Assembly (NCBI GenBank): GCA_018398765.1
Contig: JAHBMJ010001394.1
Span: 17,933-81,932, forward strand
DNA length: 64,000 nucleotides
Direction: 5' to 3'
Origin: Chromera velia
Taxonomy: Eukaryota > Sar > Chromeraceae
A model generated the notes under the pieces. That model did no database searches and had not been told where the DNA came from. It worked only from the letters and a program-made list of their open reading frames with translations. Both the position numbers and the translations under genes were made by a program. The first letter of the stretch is position 1. Every line of letters starts with the position of its first letter. Of this stretch, positions 1 to 12,782 are shown one piece after another.

Positions 1-1374
1 TTAATGATAGTGTATTAGTATAAATTTTAATACTGTAAAGTAATATTATAGGTTGGTGATCGATAATTGAAATTGTTGAGTAAGATTGCATTGTAGACGC
101 GCATGCATGCATACAGTCAAGTGAACGGCTGAATCGTCGGGTTAATGTACGCGATAGTACACAAAATGTAGTCGTCTTGTTTATACAGAATTACCTAAAA
201 CGGAGTAGAATAGAGAATTAGAGATGAAAACTGCCCGATCCTGACTAGTCCCGACGTAACACAAATGAACGTTGTATATTTTTCCTTATGATTTACTCTG
301 ATTCAAGGTTCTGAATATTAAATGTAAGTAGCATGAAGGTGGCTAGTCTGTATGAGTCCGTTTCTAAGAGTTAAAAGTAAGTTAATTTTTATTTTGATTT
401 TTATTTATTCAACAATAATAATGAAAAAAAAACAAAGAATAAAAATTTCAACATCCACCGCATTTTTATTTATGTTTTTGATTTTTGGGAACCAGCCAGT
501 GCTAGGGCGTTATGTAGGGCCTGCTAGGGTGCCCCAACCTCTTTATAGAGCTGCTGGACTTAGCTAGACTTAGCTGGACTGCCAGGTACTGCAGGCCAGT
601 CTGACTGTCGTGGCCGGGCCCGTGCACCCGGCCGCGCGCGGGAGTCGACAAGGCTACCGTTCTCCATGCGCGTGCCGTGCATGCAGACGAGTCAGCTACA
701 GGCATGCTATAGAGGCCGGATGCCAGAAGTCGAGATAGAGCCATGCACGTTGAGCCGTCTCGTCGAGAATCACGCTGATCGACGATAAGTTTCTCTGCAT
801 CTTTTTCCCAAAAATGGTTCACTGGCCGAGGCAATGCCAACGTATCTTGCTTGGAAGAGCTTGCTTTGTGTCATTCATTCCTCGCCGTTCTCGCCAAGGT
901 GGATGTACCGTTTAGGTGAGGCCGAGGCCGCTTGGAAGACAGAAAAGGGCGGTTCTCTTTCACCATATCCTTTGTGAGGGTTTGGCCAACAAACTGACAT
1001 TTCTCAGGGCGAAGTAAGCGATCCACAGTGCCAGTTCGTTTTGTATGTGTCCCGACCTCATTTAATCTTGCTGTGACATTTAGTTGCGTTCCCTTCTCAC
1101 TGTACTGATCCATTTTTGTCTGCCTGAAGATCTTTGCTGGGAGACGCGCCCGTCGCGGATCGCTACCATTCAGCAGATTTCAGCAGGTTTGAGTCAGCCG
1201 TGGAGGCAGCTCCGGGAGGCCCTTTAAGCTCATTGAGCTGAGGAAGCCAATTCATTCGGAAGGCAGCCTCACTGTGTGAAAGGCATTCGGAAGAATACAA
1301 AGGGAGTTTGTGAAGTGAAAGGCTTCGTTCCTTCATTTGTGACCGCTTCCTTCCAATAGTCTCTTCCGGTAGCA
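1..1374. other. Intergenic, 5' flank of the CBS gene
   Basis: The first ~480 bases are AT-rich with no coding signal. From ~490 to 1374 the sequence is GC-richer, and short open frames occur on both strands, but none has splice sites or protein character I can support. It probably holds the promoter and 5' UTR of the downstream gene. Confidence 0.5.
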
Positions 1375-3928
1375 ATGGCTGAGGGAGAAAGGGAGATTCC
1401 CCACCCTGCCCCCCTGAACCCGCCTCAGAGAGAGGCCTCCCCCCCTCCCGTGATCGGCAGGGGAATGCACCCCCGCACAGACACCCGTCTGACAGAGACG
1501 GCAGCGCTCGCGCTCTGGCACGACTTAGGCGGCGGCAGGGAGGTGGGAGGGGACCTGGAGCCCCCCATCTCCGCCTCACTCCTCGGACTTCCCACTGAGG
1601 CTGGTTGGACTGTCCACTCGTTGCTGCACGCAAAAATCAAAGATGTCCGTCCGTGTGTGCGTCAGTGCAGACAGACAGTTGTGAGTACTCTGGCAGCTTG
1701 ACTGAGACAACCAGAGGGCAGTGCGGCAAAAGGTGGCTCTGCTTCCTGACCGCTCTCCTGCCTACCTTCTGGCCCGTCTGTGTGGTCTCTTTCCGTCCAA
1801 ACATTAGCCGCGGTTCTATTTCTATTTTCCCTTTTCTGTTTTGCTGTTCGTTGCCGCCCGCCCCGCTGCTTTCCTCCACACCCCCTCTCTCCTCTTCGCT
1901 CCTTTTCTTTTTCTGTTCAGGTAGAGCATCTCCTGGACGGTCAGCAGATTCTAACACTGGAGGGAGACGACCCCGTGTCGGCGTTTCTGGACAGCATCAA
2001 GATGAGGAGGGGAACTATCAGGAGCGCTGTGATTGTGGAGAAACCGAAGGGCTACAGGGCATGCTTCAGGGCCAAGGACAAGTACTCTTTCTTGGACGTT
2101 CGGGTGGGTCTGTCTGTCTGTCTGTCGGTACGCTCAAGGCCTGGAGCTCTGGTACTCTTCCACTGAGAGAGCGCGCCAACAGAAGAAAAGAAAAAACAGA
2201 AGAGAATGAAGAAAGAGGAAAAAGAAAAGAAAAGACGATCTAGTCTGTCTATCTGTCAGTCAGTGATTGTTTGAAACGGTGGGATGGGTTCCCGAGGGTC
2301 TGCAAGAGAAAGTTGGTGAAGAAGTGAGCGTAATGATAATAAGAGACGAAGAAAATCGTGGCGATGCATCGGGGCACATTTTCTATAGCGATGCCGGGGG
2401 AGAAACACAAAATTGGCTGAACCCTCCCTTTCCCCGTCCCCCCTCAATGGCACCGTCACTCCACCCTCAATTTCAATGGTCACTCCCCTGCAGGACGTCG
2501 CCTACTTTTTGATGCGGAGTCACCGAAAGTGGAAGTGCAAGGTTGGTCTGTCCGTCTCCCCTTACTTGAATTTCTGAATTAATTGTCTCTCTGAGTTCGT
2601 AGCTGTGAGGTCAAACAGAGAGACGAAAAGACCTCCTGCCTGCCTGGGGAATCGAGGAAGATCTTTGCTGGGGGCCGTTGCGAGAGGGTGTGTGTGTGGA
2701 GGGAAGATGAAAAAAAAACACGGAAAGAAAGTCCCTCTACATACCTGGCGCTGCCTTGCCGGCTCTCTGGGTGGTCTCTAGTCGATTTGTTCCTGCGTCC
2801 TCTTGCGCGTGCGTTGGCGCACACGCGGACGGCAAAGGACAGCTTGAGGTTATTCTTGTTCTCACTCCCTTCCTTTTTCTTAATCTGTTCATCTATCCAT
2901 GAATCCGTCCACTTGTCTGTTCATCCATCCATTCGTTCGCTGATATGTTGTGGATCATTTATTTGACTTGATTCTCGGGATGCACTGACCGCCTGTGTGG
3001 AACCCAGTGAGCGAGTGAGTGTGGATGAACGGGTGGATGGATGGATTAATGGATGGATGGATGGATGCAGTCATTCCCCCAGGTCCTCTCGATGGTCTTC
3101 CGAGAGAGGTGCAGCGTCGTCGCAAGTGAGTGGGCGAGTGCATGGCTTGGTTGAGTGAGTCGGCGAGTGCGGTGCAGATGGGTGGGTTCGTTATAGTGAG
3201 TCGGTGAGCGAACGCGTGAGTTAGTCAGTGGGTAGGTCAGATAACGAGAGAGTGGGTAAGTTGGTCGGCGTGTGGATAAGTTGGTGACTGCGAGACTGTA
3301 CGAGAAAGTTGGGGGAGAGTGAATCAATGAGGGAAGGGGAAAATCAGATAGGCAGGCAGGCAGACAGACAGAAAAGCAAGATCGATGCTGCAGGACCCAG
3401 ACAGATGGAGTGAAGTGAGTATCTAGGTCATGGAGCACAAGAAAGAGAGCTGTGAATTGAAGGCCTCCCCAAGAAGACAGTGGAATTCATGCTCTGCGTG
3501 TGCCTTCCAGCTTCATTCAGCATGTATGTACGCAGTGGAAAAAAAGAAAAAAAATGTCTCGTGCATGCATGCAGCTGCATGTGCGTGCGTGTGAACTTGC
3601 ATGCATGCAGACACGAACCAGAAGAGTCCTTTCATCCGGCACGAGATGGGAGACTCCGTGGGGACTGTCTGTTCTGCCCTCCGGCTCTGCACGCGCGTGT
3701 GAGTGAGTACGTCTCTTGACTCTCACTCGGTCTCTCCTGCATGTATGTGCCCTATCCCTCTGCATGGTATGCGGCAGACTGGAGACGAATGCTCCTTGAA
3801 TTTCATTTCCGCCCTTCCCCCAAAACCTCCTCCGTGAAATCTCCCAACTGCTGGTGCGTACGTACGTCGTGTGCGCGTGTGTGTGTGCGTATGCGTGCGT
3901 GTATGTGTGCATGTGTGTGTGTGTGTGT

Positions 3929-3977
<49 letters not shown>

Positions 3978-5073
3978 TTGGAAACTCAAGCGAACTGGTT
4001 ACTTCGAAGGCTGTTTTGAATTCAGTTGCGACGATAGAGAGAGCAGTGCAGAAGTCACCATAAGGAGGCCATTATTCATACCGCCTTCTTCCTGCCAACT
4101 TTTCCTTTCCTGGACTGTCTTTCTTCGCCCTCCTATTTCTCCTCTCTGACCCTTTTTGGTCGTAAAAAAATGTTGCAGCGCTTCCTTTTCCCATACCGGT
4201 GAGACATGTTGACTGAAGAAACTGTCTTTCTCACACCTGTTCGTACTGCCTGCGTGTGTCCCTTAATCCTCTCTTCACCTCAGGCCGATCTTCACTAAAG
4301 ATGGCCTCCTTGCCCGTGTCTTCTCCGCCTCGGACTTCCTCAAACTCCTCCTGGTCCGGCTATCTCCCTGATTTTTGTGTATTGTCTTTTGTTTGTGCTT
4401 GCGTTGCATTTCTTTCGTTGTCTCTTTCGTCCTTTTTTACTTCCCGTCCTGCTCAGTCTCTTAGTCCGTTTGTCGGCCTTTCGGTCTCTTTGTCTCTGTG
4501 TGTTTTTGTGAGTCTCGCTGTTTGTTTCTCTTTGGGCCCCCTTCCGCGCCATCTCGTTGGTTGTTCTTCTTTCAGTCGTCAGTTTTCAAGTTTAGTTTCT
4601 TCTTATGTCTGTCAATCTCTCCACCTTTCTTTCTGAATGCGACTTCACACACAGAGAGCGGACCTTACCAAGCATGTGGAGCAACAGGAGGTCGGTCGTC
4701 TGGACCGATGGTATTATGATGAGAACATACAGAAAGGCAAATGTAATCTCGTGACGTGGAAGAGCTTTCTGCATATCATTCGCTGTTTCTTTTCTTCTTC
4801 TGTCGATCTGTCTTCCTCTCAGCCAGTTGCGCTCTCTCTCTGTCTCTCTCTCTCTCTCTGTGGGGAGGGGGGGCACTATGTGCGCCACATCGAGTCCGAT
4901 TCAGTTTCGGGGTGATGTGAAGCCACCGTCGTTTCTCCCTTTTCCCCCCCCTTCAGCCGGCTGCCTCCCGTCCTCTCGAACGACTTTACATGGCTGCATC
5001 GTACGCTTCCTTTCTTCCTGGTTTCCTTGCTTTCTTCCTTCCTTCATTCCCTTCTTTCTTTCTTTCTTTCTTT

Positions 5074-5105
<32 letters not shown>

Positions 5106-5889
5106 TTTTCCTTCCTTCCTTTCTTCCTTCCTTCCTTCCTTCCTTCCTTTCTTCTACCCACTTCTTGGAACTGCAAGCAAGAGGCGACTTCGGAAACATG
5201 CAGCTGCAGTCTGGCTGTCAGCGTGGCTAGCCAGCTGCAAATCGGAAGACCCTCTCTCCCTTTCATCCCCTCCTCTCTTCTTTCTTGACTTTGCAGCGCC
5301 GTTTCTTTTCCGGCATGGTGGCAACTGCAGAAGCAGGCACGGCGTTGACCCTGTTGGAGTCAGAGACTTTGGTTAAGGCACTGCACGTGATGGACGTGAG
5401 GTCCTTCTCTGGTCAGTCTGTCTGTCTGTTTGTTTGTCCATCTGGGTGAAACTCGGTAAGTAAATAAGTGAGGAGCATTCCCATCTTTGTTGTTGGAGGC
5501 TTTCGGTGTACACCGGGTGTAGGTTACACGGCGGGTAGGCAAACTGGGAGTCTGATATCTCTCTGTGAGTATGTTTGCACGGATTTTCGTTTTTTTCTTT
5601 TTCCTCCTTCAAGCAATTTGCCGGTTACGATTTCACGAACGACATTGTCATCATACAGTTTGTTTTGAGGAGACAGTATACCATGCAGGAAACAAAAATC
5701 CTGCCTGGATGGTCTGGGGGAATGCGAATCCGAGAGAGAGATTGGAAAAGTGGAAGACGAAAAAGAAAGGCCGCCGCTGAATGGTCATGCACGAGTTTTT
5801 CTTTCTGTGTTTGTCCAGTTCGGCCGTTGACATTGTTCATACCTTCTGGCCTGCATCACCAGTTCTCTCATTTATTGTTTCCCTTTTCA

Positions 5890-5920
<31 letters not shown>

Positions 5921-7951
5921 TCCCTTCCTTCCTTCCTTCCTTCCTTCCTTCCTTTCTTTCTTTCTTTCTTTCCTTCCTTCCTTCCTTCCTTTCTTTCTTT
6001 CTTTCTTTCTTTCTCTCTTTGTTTGTTTCTTTGTTTCTTTTCTTGAAGGAATTCCCATCGTGTCTGAAAGAGACCCGACGAAAGTTCTCGATGTGGCCAC
6101 GGTGACGGATATCGTGGTGGGTTGCTTCGTTGGTTGGTTCGTTGGTTGGTTGGCGCGTTGGTTGGTTGGTTGGCGCGTTGGTTGGTTGGTGCGTTGGTTG
6201 GTTGGTTCGTTGGTTGGATGGTTCGTTGGTTGGCTGGTTGGTTCGTTGGTTGGTTGGTTCGTTGGTTGGTTGGTTCGTTGGTTGGTTGGTTGGTTCGTTG
6301 GTTGGTTGGTTGGTTCGTTGGTTCGTTGGTTGGTTGGTTCGTTGGTTCGTTGGTTGGTTGGTTGGTTGATATACTGCTGGCACTTTTGTGACTGAATGGT
6401 TGAGAGGGAGAGACTTTTGGGTCAAATATTTCTGTATGTTTCTTTCTCTGCTGCCGTGTTTTCGTTCGATCGTCTCGGCAGAACTCCGAGGCTGTGCTGC
6501 AAACGATATGCATGCACCGTCTCTCCCCCAAATGAAACACATACACACACACACGATCTTGAAACAAAAAAGATCCATCCGTCTACTCCCGTACACGCAC
6601 GCTTTCTCTGGTTCTTGGCTTTCTCTTTCTTGCTCTCCTTCTGGTTTGCTTTGCTTGTGGTTTGGCTGCCTCTCCCTGCACTATGTGTGACCTTTTTGGT
6701 GGCGCCTGTCTGAACGTCTGTCTTTTCCCCTTTTGTCCATCTCCCTTCCCATCCCTCCCTTCCTTCCTTTTCTTTTGGCTTGGCGTGGTTCCCTTGCCTG
6801 CCTGCCTGGCAGAGCGTTTCTTTGCCATGCCTTGACTGCTGTGCTGCGAAATCATCATCGGATTGCACTCCCCTCCTTTACGCTTCTCCTTTCTTCTTTT
6901 TTCTGCAGCATTTGTTTGACGTTCAGCAGAGGGAAACCTCCAGGGACATGCTCAACGCGCCGGTGGTAGGCCGCCAAAGAGTGTGTGGCAGACATTTTAT
7001 CTGCTGCCTCTTTTGAAGTATGAAGAGAGTGTGTTCCGAATGAGTCATACACATGGGCAGCTTCCGGGAGAAACAAACAGGCAGTACTGAACGGAAAAGG
7101 CTAATTCTTGTACATTCATTGTTGTGCTTGAACAACTTTCTCTCGGCTGCTCTTGTTTTCCTCTTTTGAGGATTTTCGCTCTTTCTCTTGCGCCGTCCAT
7201 CTTCGATCGGTTTTGAGGAAGCCTTCCAAGTCTCTTTTGAGAGTGCATGTTTTTTTTGTTTGATGTGCAGATTGAACTGAGGTGGGCGTGTGTGGTGTGT
7301 GCGCAAATAGGCATTTAACTGTGGCTTTTGTGTGTGCGCATGCCTGTGTGTGCAGCTGGAATTTCTGAGAACTGTGAGACCCGCAGTCAGTCAGGCAGGC
7401 ATGCAGGCAGACAGACAATTGCTTTTCTCCCTCCTCTGTTGGAAGTCTCTCTCGGTGCATGCACCGAATGACTTTCTTTTGTTTTCTTTCCTTCCTTCCT
7501 GCCGCAGCAGTGTTCCTTCCTTCCGTCAGATCAGAACGAAATGACTGCGACAGACAGTCAGTCAGCAGACCGACAGAGAGAGCGCGCCTCCAGCTTATGC
7601 AAACAGACAGAGGGTTGCTCACAGACAGACGGACACACAGGCAGGCAGAGGGACGGATACTGCTATTTAACAGATACACAGTCAACATATCTGCATATGT
7701 ATATATATATATATATATATAATACATACATACATACATACACAAACAAACACGCACACACACACACACACACACACAGAGAGAGAGAGATCGAAGCATA
7801 CAGGCAGGCACAAAGAGACACGCTGTTTTTTTGTTTTTTGTGAAGGCAAAATTCATGACCACGTCTTTGTCGTCTTTTTTTCTCTCTTCGTCTTTTCTGC
7901 TCTTTCGACTTCCCACTTTTGATCTGCTATTCCTGGATTTTCGTTTTTCCT

Positions 7952-7991
<40 letters not shown>

Positions 7992-10900
7992 TTCTTTCTT
8001 TCTTCACCAGGACCGAGGAGAACTGGTGCGGGTGCGCCAAAGTTGTTCTCTTCGGGTCAGTTCGTTCGTTGGTTGGTTGGTCGGTCGGTTGGTTGATGGA
8101 GGCGCAGGATGAAATGGGTGTCCCATCTTTTCTCTCTTTTGAAATCAAGGTCGGAAGGCCAGGCTCATATATCTCTACTCTGTTATGAAAGGGCTCTAGT
8201 GAGAGAAAGTCAGAGAGCGCAAAGGAGACGTTCGAGGAATGAGCTGCAGCTCTTTTAATGGAGACGGGTCTTTCTGCAGGGCCCCCCGCTCTCTCTGTCT
8301 TTGTTTGTGAGGAAGAACACAAAAGTAAGTGTGTGTGAGTGTGTGCGTGTGCCTGTGCGCGCGTTTGTGTATTGCAGGAGTTATTTGACACCTTTCTGGC
8401 GACGGGGGTTAGTACGTGGAATTTTGGCGTCAAGTCGTGTGTCTTTCTGGCATTGTGATTTAGGCTGTCAATGGTTTTCTGTCACGACTGGTCGCTTCTA
8501 GCGGTATGTTCCTTCCCTTTCTTTTTTTCTTTTCTTTCTTTTGTTTCTTTCTTTTGTTTCTTTCTTTTTTTCAATGGCGCAAAACAGAACAGCAGGGATC
8601 ATGAGATCGGGCTGGGCACAGAATCCGCAAGAAACAAGCAAGAGTCCGTAACATCCGTATTTGATGTCAGGGGTAGCTGCGGCTTCCGTTAATTTTGTTT
8701 TCCCCGTGCGCAAGGGATTTTTTCTTCGGATTGACTTCTGGGCACACACACAGAGAAGGACGGAACAGATCCTTGTGCAAGAAACAAGGGCCAGAACGTG
8801 GCATGGGCTGTGCTGCCTGGAACGCCATTAAACCGAGACTGAACTTCATCCCGCGGTCGCCCTTCTCAGGCAGCTGGAGACCGTCGCGTTCTTATTGCAC
8901 GGTGAAAAAAAGAAAAGCAAATCAGTGCAATGCGGGCACAATGATAAAAAAAAGTGCGTTCTCCGACAAGGAAAGCAACGTGTGCTGGAGGAGTGACGCG
9001 CCCTACACGATGGAGGCGGGCAGCTCGGCTAGCTGTTTTGGTTCTTTCTTTTGTTTCTTTCTGTTTGTCTTTCCTTCCAACGGGACGTCTGAGGGATTGA
9101 CGGAGAAAGAAAAAGATACCGGATTTCCTTCCTATTGGTTTCATTTCCAGCGAGCACGCGGGTCCTGTTTGTATTTAGACAGACAGATAATCGATTGACA
9201 GCGGGTCGGCATGAGAGAGTTCGTCCTCGTCTTCATTCTGTTTGTCTGGCTGCCTGTCTCCCCTGCCTGCCTGCAGAGTATGCGAGTCTTCATTGTAGAT
9301 AGACAAGGGCGAATGAAAGGTCGGTCAGTTCACTGAGGCAGGCACCTAGGATGTGGGGGGAAGCAATGGAATCAGTTTCACTGCATGGCCGATTTGGGTC
9401 GGCGTTCCTTTTCGAAGCGGCGAAGTGCATGAGGAAAAAGAAGCCATCAGTAAGTCGCCCGTCCGATAGCTCTGTTTCGATAAGAGAAGAAACAAAAGAA
9501 AGAATCGCTTTTTTTTCTCTTGTTCTGGTCTTCTCTTCATAGAAACACGCACAAAGGGCTATTTTTACGGGTGCTCTACTTTCCTTTTTTTTGATAGAGA
9601 AAAGCCTCTCTCCTTTCTCTTCTCTCCTTTCTTCTTGTTTCTCTTGCATGCCCTGCTCTTTTCCTTGCTGACCCATGCACCCCCTGTTCCTCGATCGCCG
9701 GTTCCTTTTACCCCCCCCTTCCGCATCGCCTTTTTTTGTTTTTTTCCTTTTGCAGGAATGTGCACTCTCACCACTGTGGCTCGACGCCTCGCGGAAGTTC
9801 TGGGCAGCAACCCGAGGCAGCAAACGAAAATACTCTCTGCAAAAGAAAGAGAAACGCTGAACAGAGAGAGAATAGCTACCCAAATTCTTCCAACAGACAA
9901 TAATCCCTCTGCATCTCTCCTTCTTTCGAGGGACGGCTCAGCACGCCCGCCGCCTTCCATGGCAACCCCGCGCGACGGTACGCTCTCTCCCACCAACGAA
10001 CCCGGCAAGCACCCATCGCATCATGCGGTGCACAACAGCGATCTACCAGGCGCTGAATCGGGTGCGCTACACCATGGGGGTCCTGAAGGGAGACGGCGGC
10101 CGATTTCGGGACGGATGCGGACGTCGGGAGGCGGGGGTGCAGAGGAGGACCCGGACCCCTCAACGATGAGCCGATGTCTCGATGAGGCCGGGCCAGGGAG
10201 CGGTGCGGGGGCAAATAGGTCTCAGGGCGCGCGGCTGGTGGCTGCTGTGTTTGGGGGAGAAGGGGGGGGGGCACGTACACTTGCGCCCTCAGGGCTGAGT
10301 GACAGGGAATCGATGTCTTCGCCCTCTGCTCCGAGGTCCCCAACGGGCGTCTCTGCTGCCCGGTCCAAATCCCGGCCTGCAGGTCTGTCCTTCCTTCCTT
10401 CCTTCCTTTCACCTCGCTGTATTTGTTCCCTTCGCTCACTCACTTCGTCACTTTGGAGTGTTTGTTGTTCGTTTTGACGTTTTTACTTTATTGCATTTGT
10501 TTAACAAGCTGCCTCCAGCCATAGAAATACCATAGGAGCGTGAATGTCTGATGTGTGGACGACAAGACCTCCGTGAGTGAGTGTCAGTTCATCTGATGGC
10601 GCTTTTCCACGAAACTAGTACGGTCTCCCGTTTTCTTCCGGAGAAGAGGCATCACTTGGATTGTATTCAGCTTGCTTCCACGATCGCGTCTGTGTATCTA
10701 TCTCTCTGGGTGTGGGCATGCAGGGCCGTCTCCTGTCTCCTCGGGGAGAGGTGAACAGATTGAGCGACAGCAGCAGCGAGAGGTTGGAGATCTTTCTGGG
10801 GAAAGGGGGCGGGCCGCAGTTCCGATTTCCCGTCCTTCTGAGGAAGGGCCGGGTGTGCAGAATGACCCAAAAGGGGGCTTCAACGTCAATTCGGGGGGGG

Positions 10901-11007
10901 GCGGGCCGTCATCACCGGAGCCTGTGGTCCGACTAGACTCTCATACATCTGCGGACATTGAGAGGGCGATGCGGCCGCGTGCGACGTCTGTACAGAGTGA
11001 GGGGTGA
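1375..11007 (+). CDS. Multi-CBS-domain protein, 17 exons, 692 aa
   Basis: Exons: 1375-1680, 1921-2103, 2494-2541, 3071-3125, 4026-4053, 4284-4353, 4655-4750, 5297-5395, 5614-5623, 6049-6116, 6909-6965, 7356-7385, 8011-8055, 8378-8407, 9277-9319, 9756-10382 and 10724-11007. Together they are 2079 nt and in phase at every junction. The product shows the CBS pattern of short beta-alpha units. Examples are residues ~103-163 ([16 protein letters not shown]), ~275-321 ([16 protein letters not shown], then GIPIVSE and VATVTDIV) and ~350-410 ([13 protein letters not shown], then [13 protein letters not shown] and [14 protein letters not shown]). CBS pairs (Bateman modules) usually bind adenine nucleotides and regulate partner proteins; up to four such units recall SNF4/AMPK-gamma, but I cannot prove orthology. 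The N-terminal ~100 residues and the ~280-residue Ser/Gly/Pro-rich tail look disordered. Start: the first ATG of an open exon that joins in phase 0. Weak points are the short exons at 4026 (GTCACC donor) and 5614. Confidence 0.82.
2128..2225. repeat. Dispersed intronic repeat B, copy 1
   Basis: The segment from GGTACGCTCAAGGCCTGGAG through CTTCCACTGAGAG and an A-rich AGAAAAGAAAA tract is the near-identical reverse complement of ~15428-15512. A more diverged copy lies at ~14290-14390. It sits in intron 2 of the CBS gene. Confidence 0.7.
3895..3972. repeat. (GT)n microsatellite
   Basis: An almost uninterrupted GT dinucleotide run with a few A or C substitutions, inside intron 4 of the CBS gene. 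Confidence 0.9.
5035..5156. repeat. (TTTC)n/(TTCC)n pyrimidine array
   Basis: Interleaved TTTC and TTCC tetranucleotide tracts in intron 7 of the CBS gene. It resembles an expanded polypyrimidine tract but lies ~140 bases before the acceptor. Confidence 0.9.
5614..5623 (+). other. 10-nt micro-exon of the CBS gene
   Basis: A long pyrimidine tract ending TTCAAG precedes CAATTTGCCG, which is followed by GTTACG. Including it turns the phase-0 end of the exon at 5395 into the phase needed at 6049. It supplies QFA plus the first base of Gly in ALHVMD-QFA-GIPIVSE, which matches the strand-helix-strand spacing of a CBS domain. Without it the flanking exons are out of frame. Confidence 0.65.
5888..6048. 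repeat. (TTTC)n/(TTCC)n array abutting a 3' splice site
   Basis: Alternating TTTC and TTCC blocks run almost to the TCTTGAAG acceptor at 6048, so the array doubles as a polypyrimidine tract. Confidence 0.85.
6117..6369. repeat. (GTTG/GTTC)n array starting at a 5' splice site
   Basis: About 250 bases of GTTG and GTTC units begin within a few bases of the donor GTGGGT at 6117 and fill the first half of that CBS-gene intron. All three plus-strand frames stay open, giving spurious VGWL-repeat open frames. Confidence 0.9.
7695..7792. repeat. Compound (TA)n-(CATA)n-(CA)n-(GA)n microsatellite
   Basis: Four adjacent simple repeats of different units, in the intron between the CBS-gene exons at 7356 and 8011. 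Confidence 0.85.
7950..8004. repeat. (CTTT)n array before a 3' splice site
   Basis: A CTTT tetranucleotide run ends just upstream of the CACCAG acceptor at 8010 of the CBS gene. Confidence 0.85.
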
Positions 11008-11829
11008 TCGATTCAGGCAGCAAAGCCACAAACTCCGCTAGAGACTCTAGTAAAGACTCAACCCTTTGATTTCAAAAAATCAGAGTGGTTATAGAATGTT
11101 GTTATCTAGTTTGTACTTTATTTTACAGACACTTATAGTGTTACTTAGTGTACTGCACACCAATCATTAGTAGTGACTATGTTTGATTTGATTGCCAGTG
11201 ATTGATTAGTTCCGCACAGGGTGTCGATTACCTGTAGCCTTCTCAACATCTGTTTCAAGTAGATGCCATGATCGGCAGCCTTCCCGCTATGTTAATCTGT
11301 CTTTAAAGTACTTTAAAGCTCAGCTGATTTGATTTGATTTATTTGATTTAAAAAAACGTTAATTCTAGCAGCAATCTAGCTTTATAATTTAAATTATAAA
11401 CATGTAGCCCTGGCGGGCCAGGAGGATTGGTCTGATGCTAGGTCTGATATTTCGCTTCTAGGTTAAGCAAATCCCTAGGCAAATCCAAAACGGTGTAAGC
11501 CGACCTCTGGCAGTGGATCGTGGGCAAAAGCCGGATCATCAATGCTATATTATGCTCTGCTATATACTTAAACTTTTTGTTAATACAATATGACACACAC
11601 ATCAAAAATGTTTTATCCCCAGGTTTTATATACTTCTGATGATTTTAGTTACTATAAAGTACACTACAGAACCTACAGAACCTTGGGAGCCTAGTTGAGA
11701 GCTCATATTCATAACTCAACCTCAAATCATGGATGAAAAATCAAACATTTAAGCTAATTTGAGCTTAAAGAACTCAAATCTAATCAAACATGGTAACTAC
11801 CTACTATTTTTAAACTTGTTCCGAATATA
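11008..11829. other. AT-rich convergent intergenic spacer
   Basis: This spacer lies between the 3' ends of the CBS gene (+) and the minus-strand orphan gene. It is AT-rich and has no coding signal. It must hold both transcription ends, but I see no unambiguous polyadenylation element. Confidence 0.6.
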
Positions 11830-12743
11830 TTATTTCTTTTTTTTGTTTTCTTTGTCCGCTGATGCCTGCCACCAGCCCCAGTTCCACCTCTCTTCCTCTT
11901 TTTTCCCACTCTCCGCTGTTTCGCTTCCTTCTACCGCAGTCCCGGATTCAGCTTGAGCGAAGAGTTTCGACCGGGGGAACGAGGGTCTGTAGAAGTGGGG
12001 ATAGTCTTGCGCGTCATCTGGGAGTGAATAGCACCAACGACCTGCAGGCGCCCCGAGAGGCCGAATGCCCTTTGCCATCAGCTTTCCTGCATGCCATCAC
12101 AACACGAACACATAACAGAAAGGTGGTAAAGGAAAAACAGTATTAAATCAAAAGTCGCTCAGAAGTTAGTCGTGGACAGACAAAAAGTTTTCCTCGCTTT
12201 CAGACAGCTCCATTAGTAGAGACGCATGCTTGTGTACGCGCGTGCATGCACAATATGTCTCGTGAAAGAACTCTTGAGAACATCATACGCAGCAGTGAAC
12301 GCATGTTCGTCTCGTCTCTCTACATGGTCCTTCTTCTCCCGTGTTTGTTGCGGGTTTGTTTGTGCCTGTGTAGCGTAAGGCAAGCGTTGGCACACAGTTT
12401 CTCAATTTTGGTCCCTTTCTCTCTCTTCGGTCAGGTGCGCGCAGGGGAAAAGGACGAAAAAGCGTTGCGGGCAAGACAAGACGGAATACTTTGGTTGCTT
12501 CCAAAGATTCTCCCTCCTCTATCTCCACAAGAGCCGACAGCCCTCCTTTTCACAGAGTTTCGTGACTTCTCTTCCTGTCCCTCACACACATTCTTTCACA
12601 TTTGCGTAAACTCTCCAGGTCGATCTTTCTGCTGAAGTACATCGCGGACTGAGTGTTCTTCCTCGTGAAAGACGACAAAAAAAATTTAAGAGACGGTTGT
12701 CGCCAATCTGGGAGAGGGAGAGGGAGGGAGGGAGGGAGGGAGG

Positions 12744-12782
<39 letters not shown>

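Noticed and set aside
502-1633. Minus-strand open frames at 502-840, 871-1113 and 1163-1633
   Set aside because: No splice sites or protein character. The last lies opposite the first exon of the CBS gene and is a GC-driven shadow.
5781-6596. Long open frames of VGWL or NQPT repeats on both strands
   Set aside because: They are translations of the GTTG/GTTC and TTTC/TTCC arrays. Any tetranucleotide repeat without stops is open in several frames, and the true exon (6049-6116) lies within.
9565-10439. Minus-strand open frames opposite the CBS gene
   Set aside because: Shadows of the GC-rich exon 9756-10382, whose plus-strand frame continues a CBS domain in phase.
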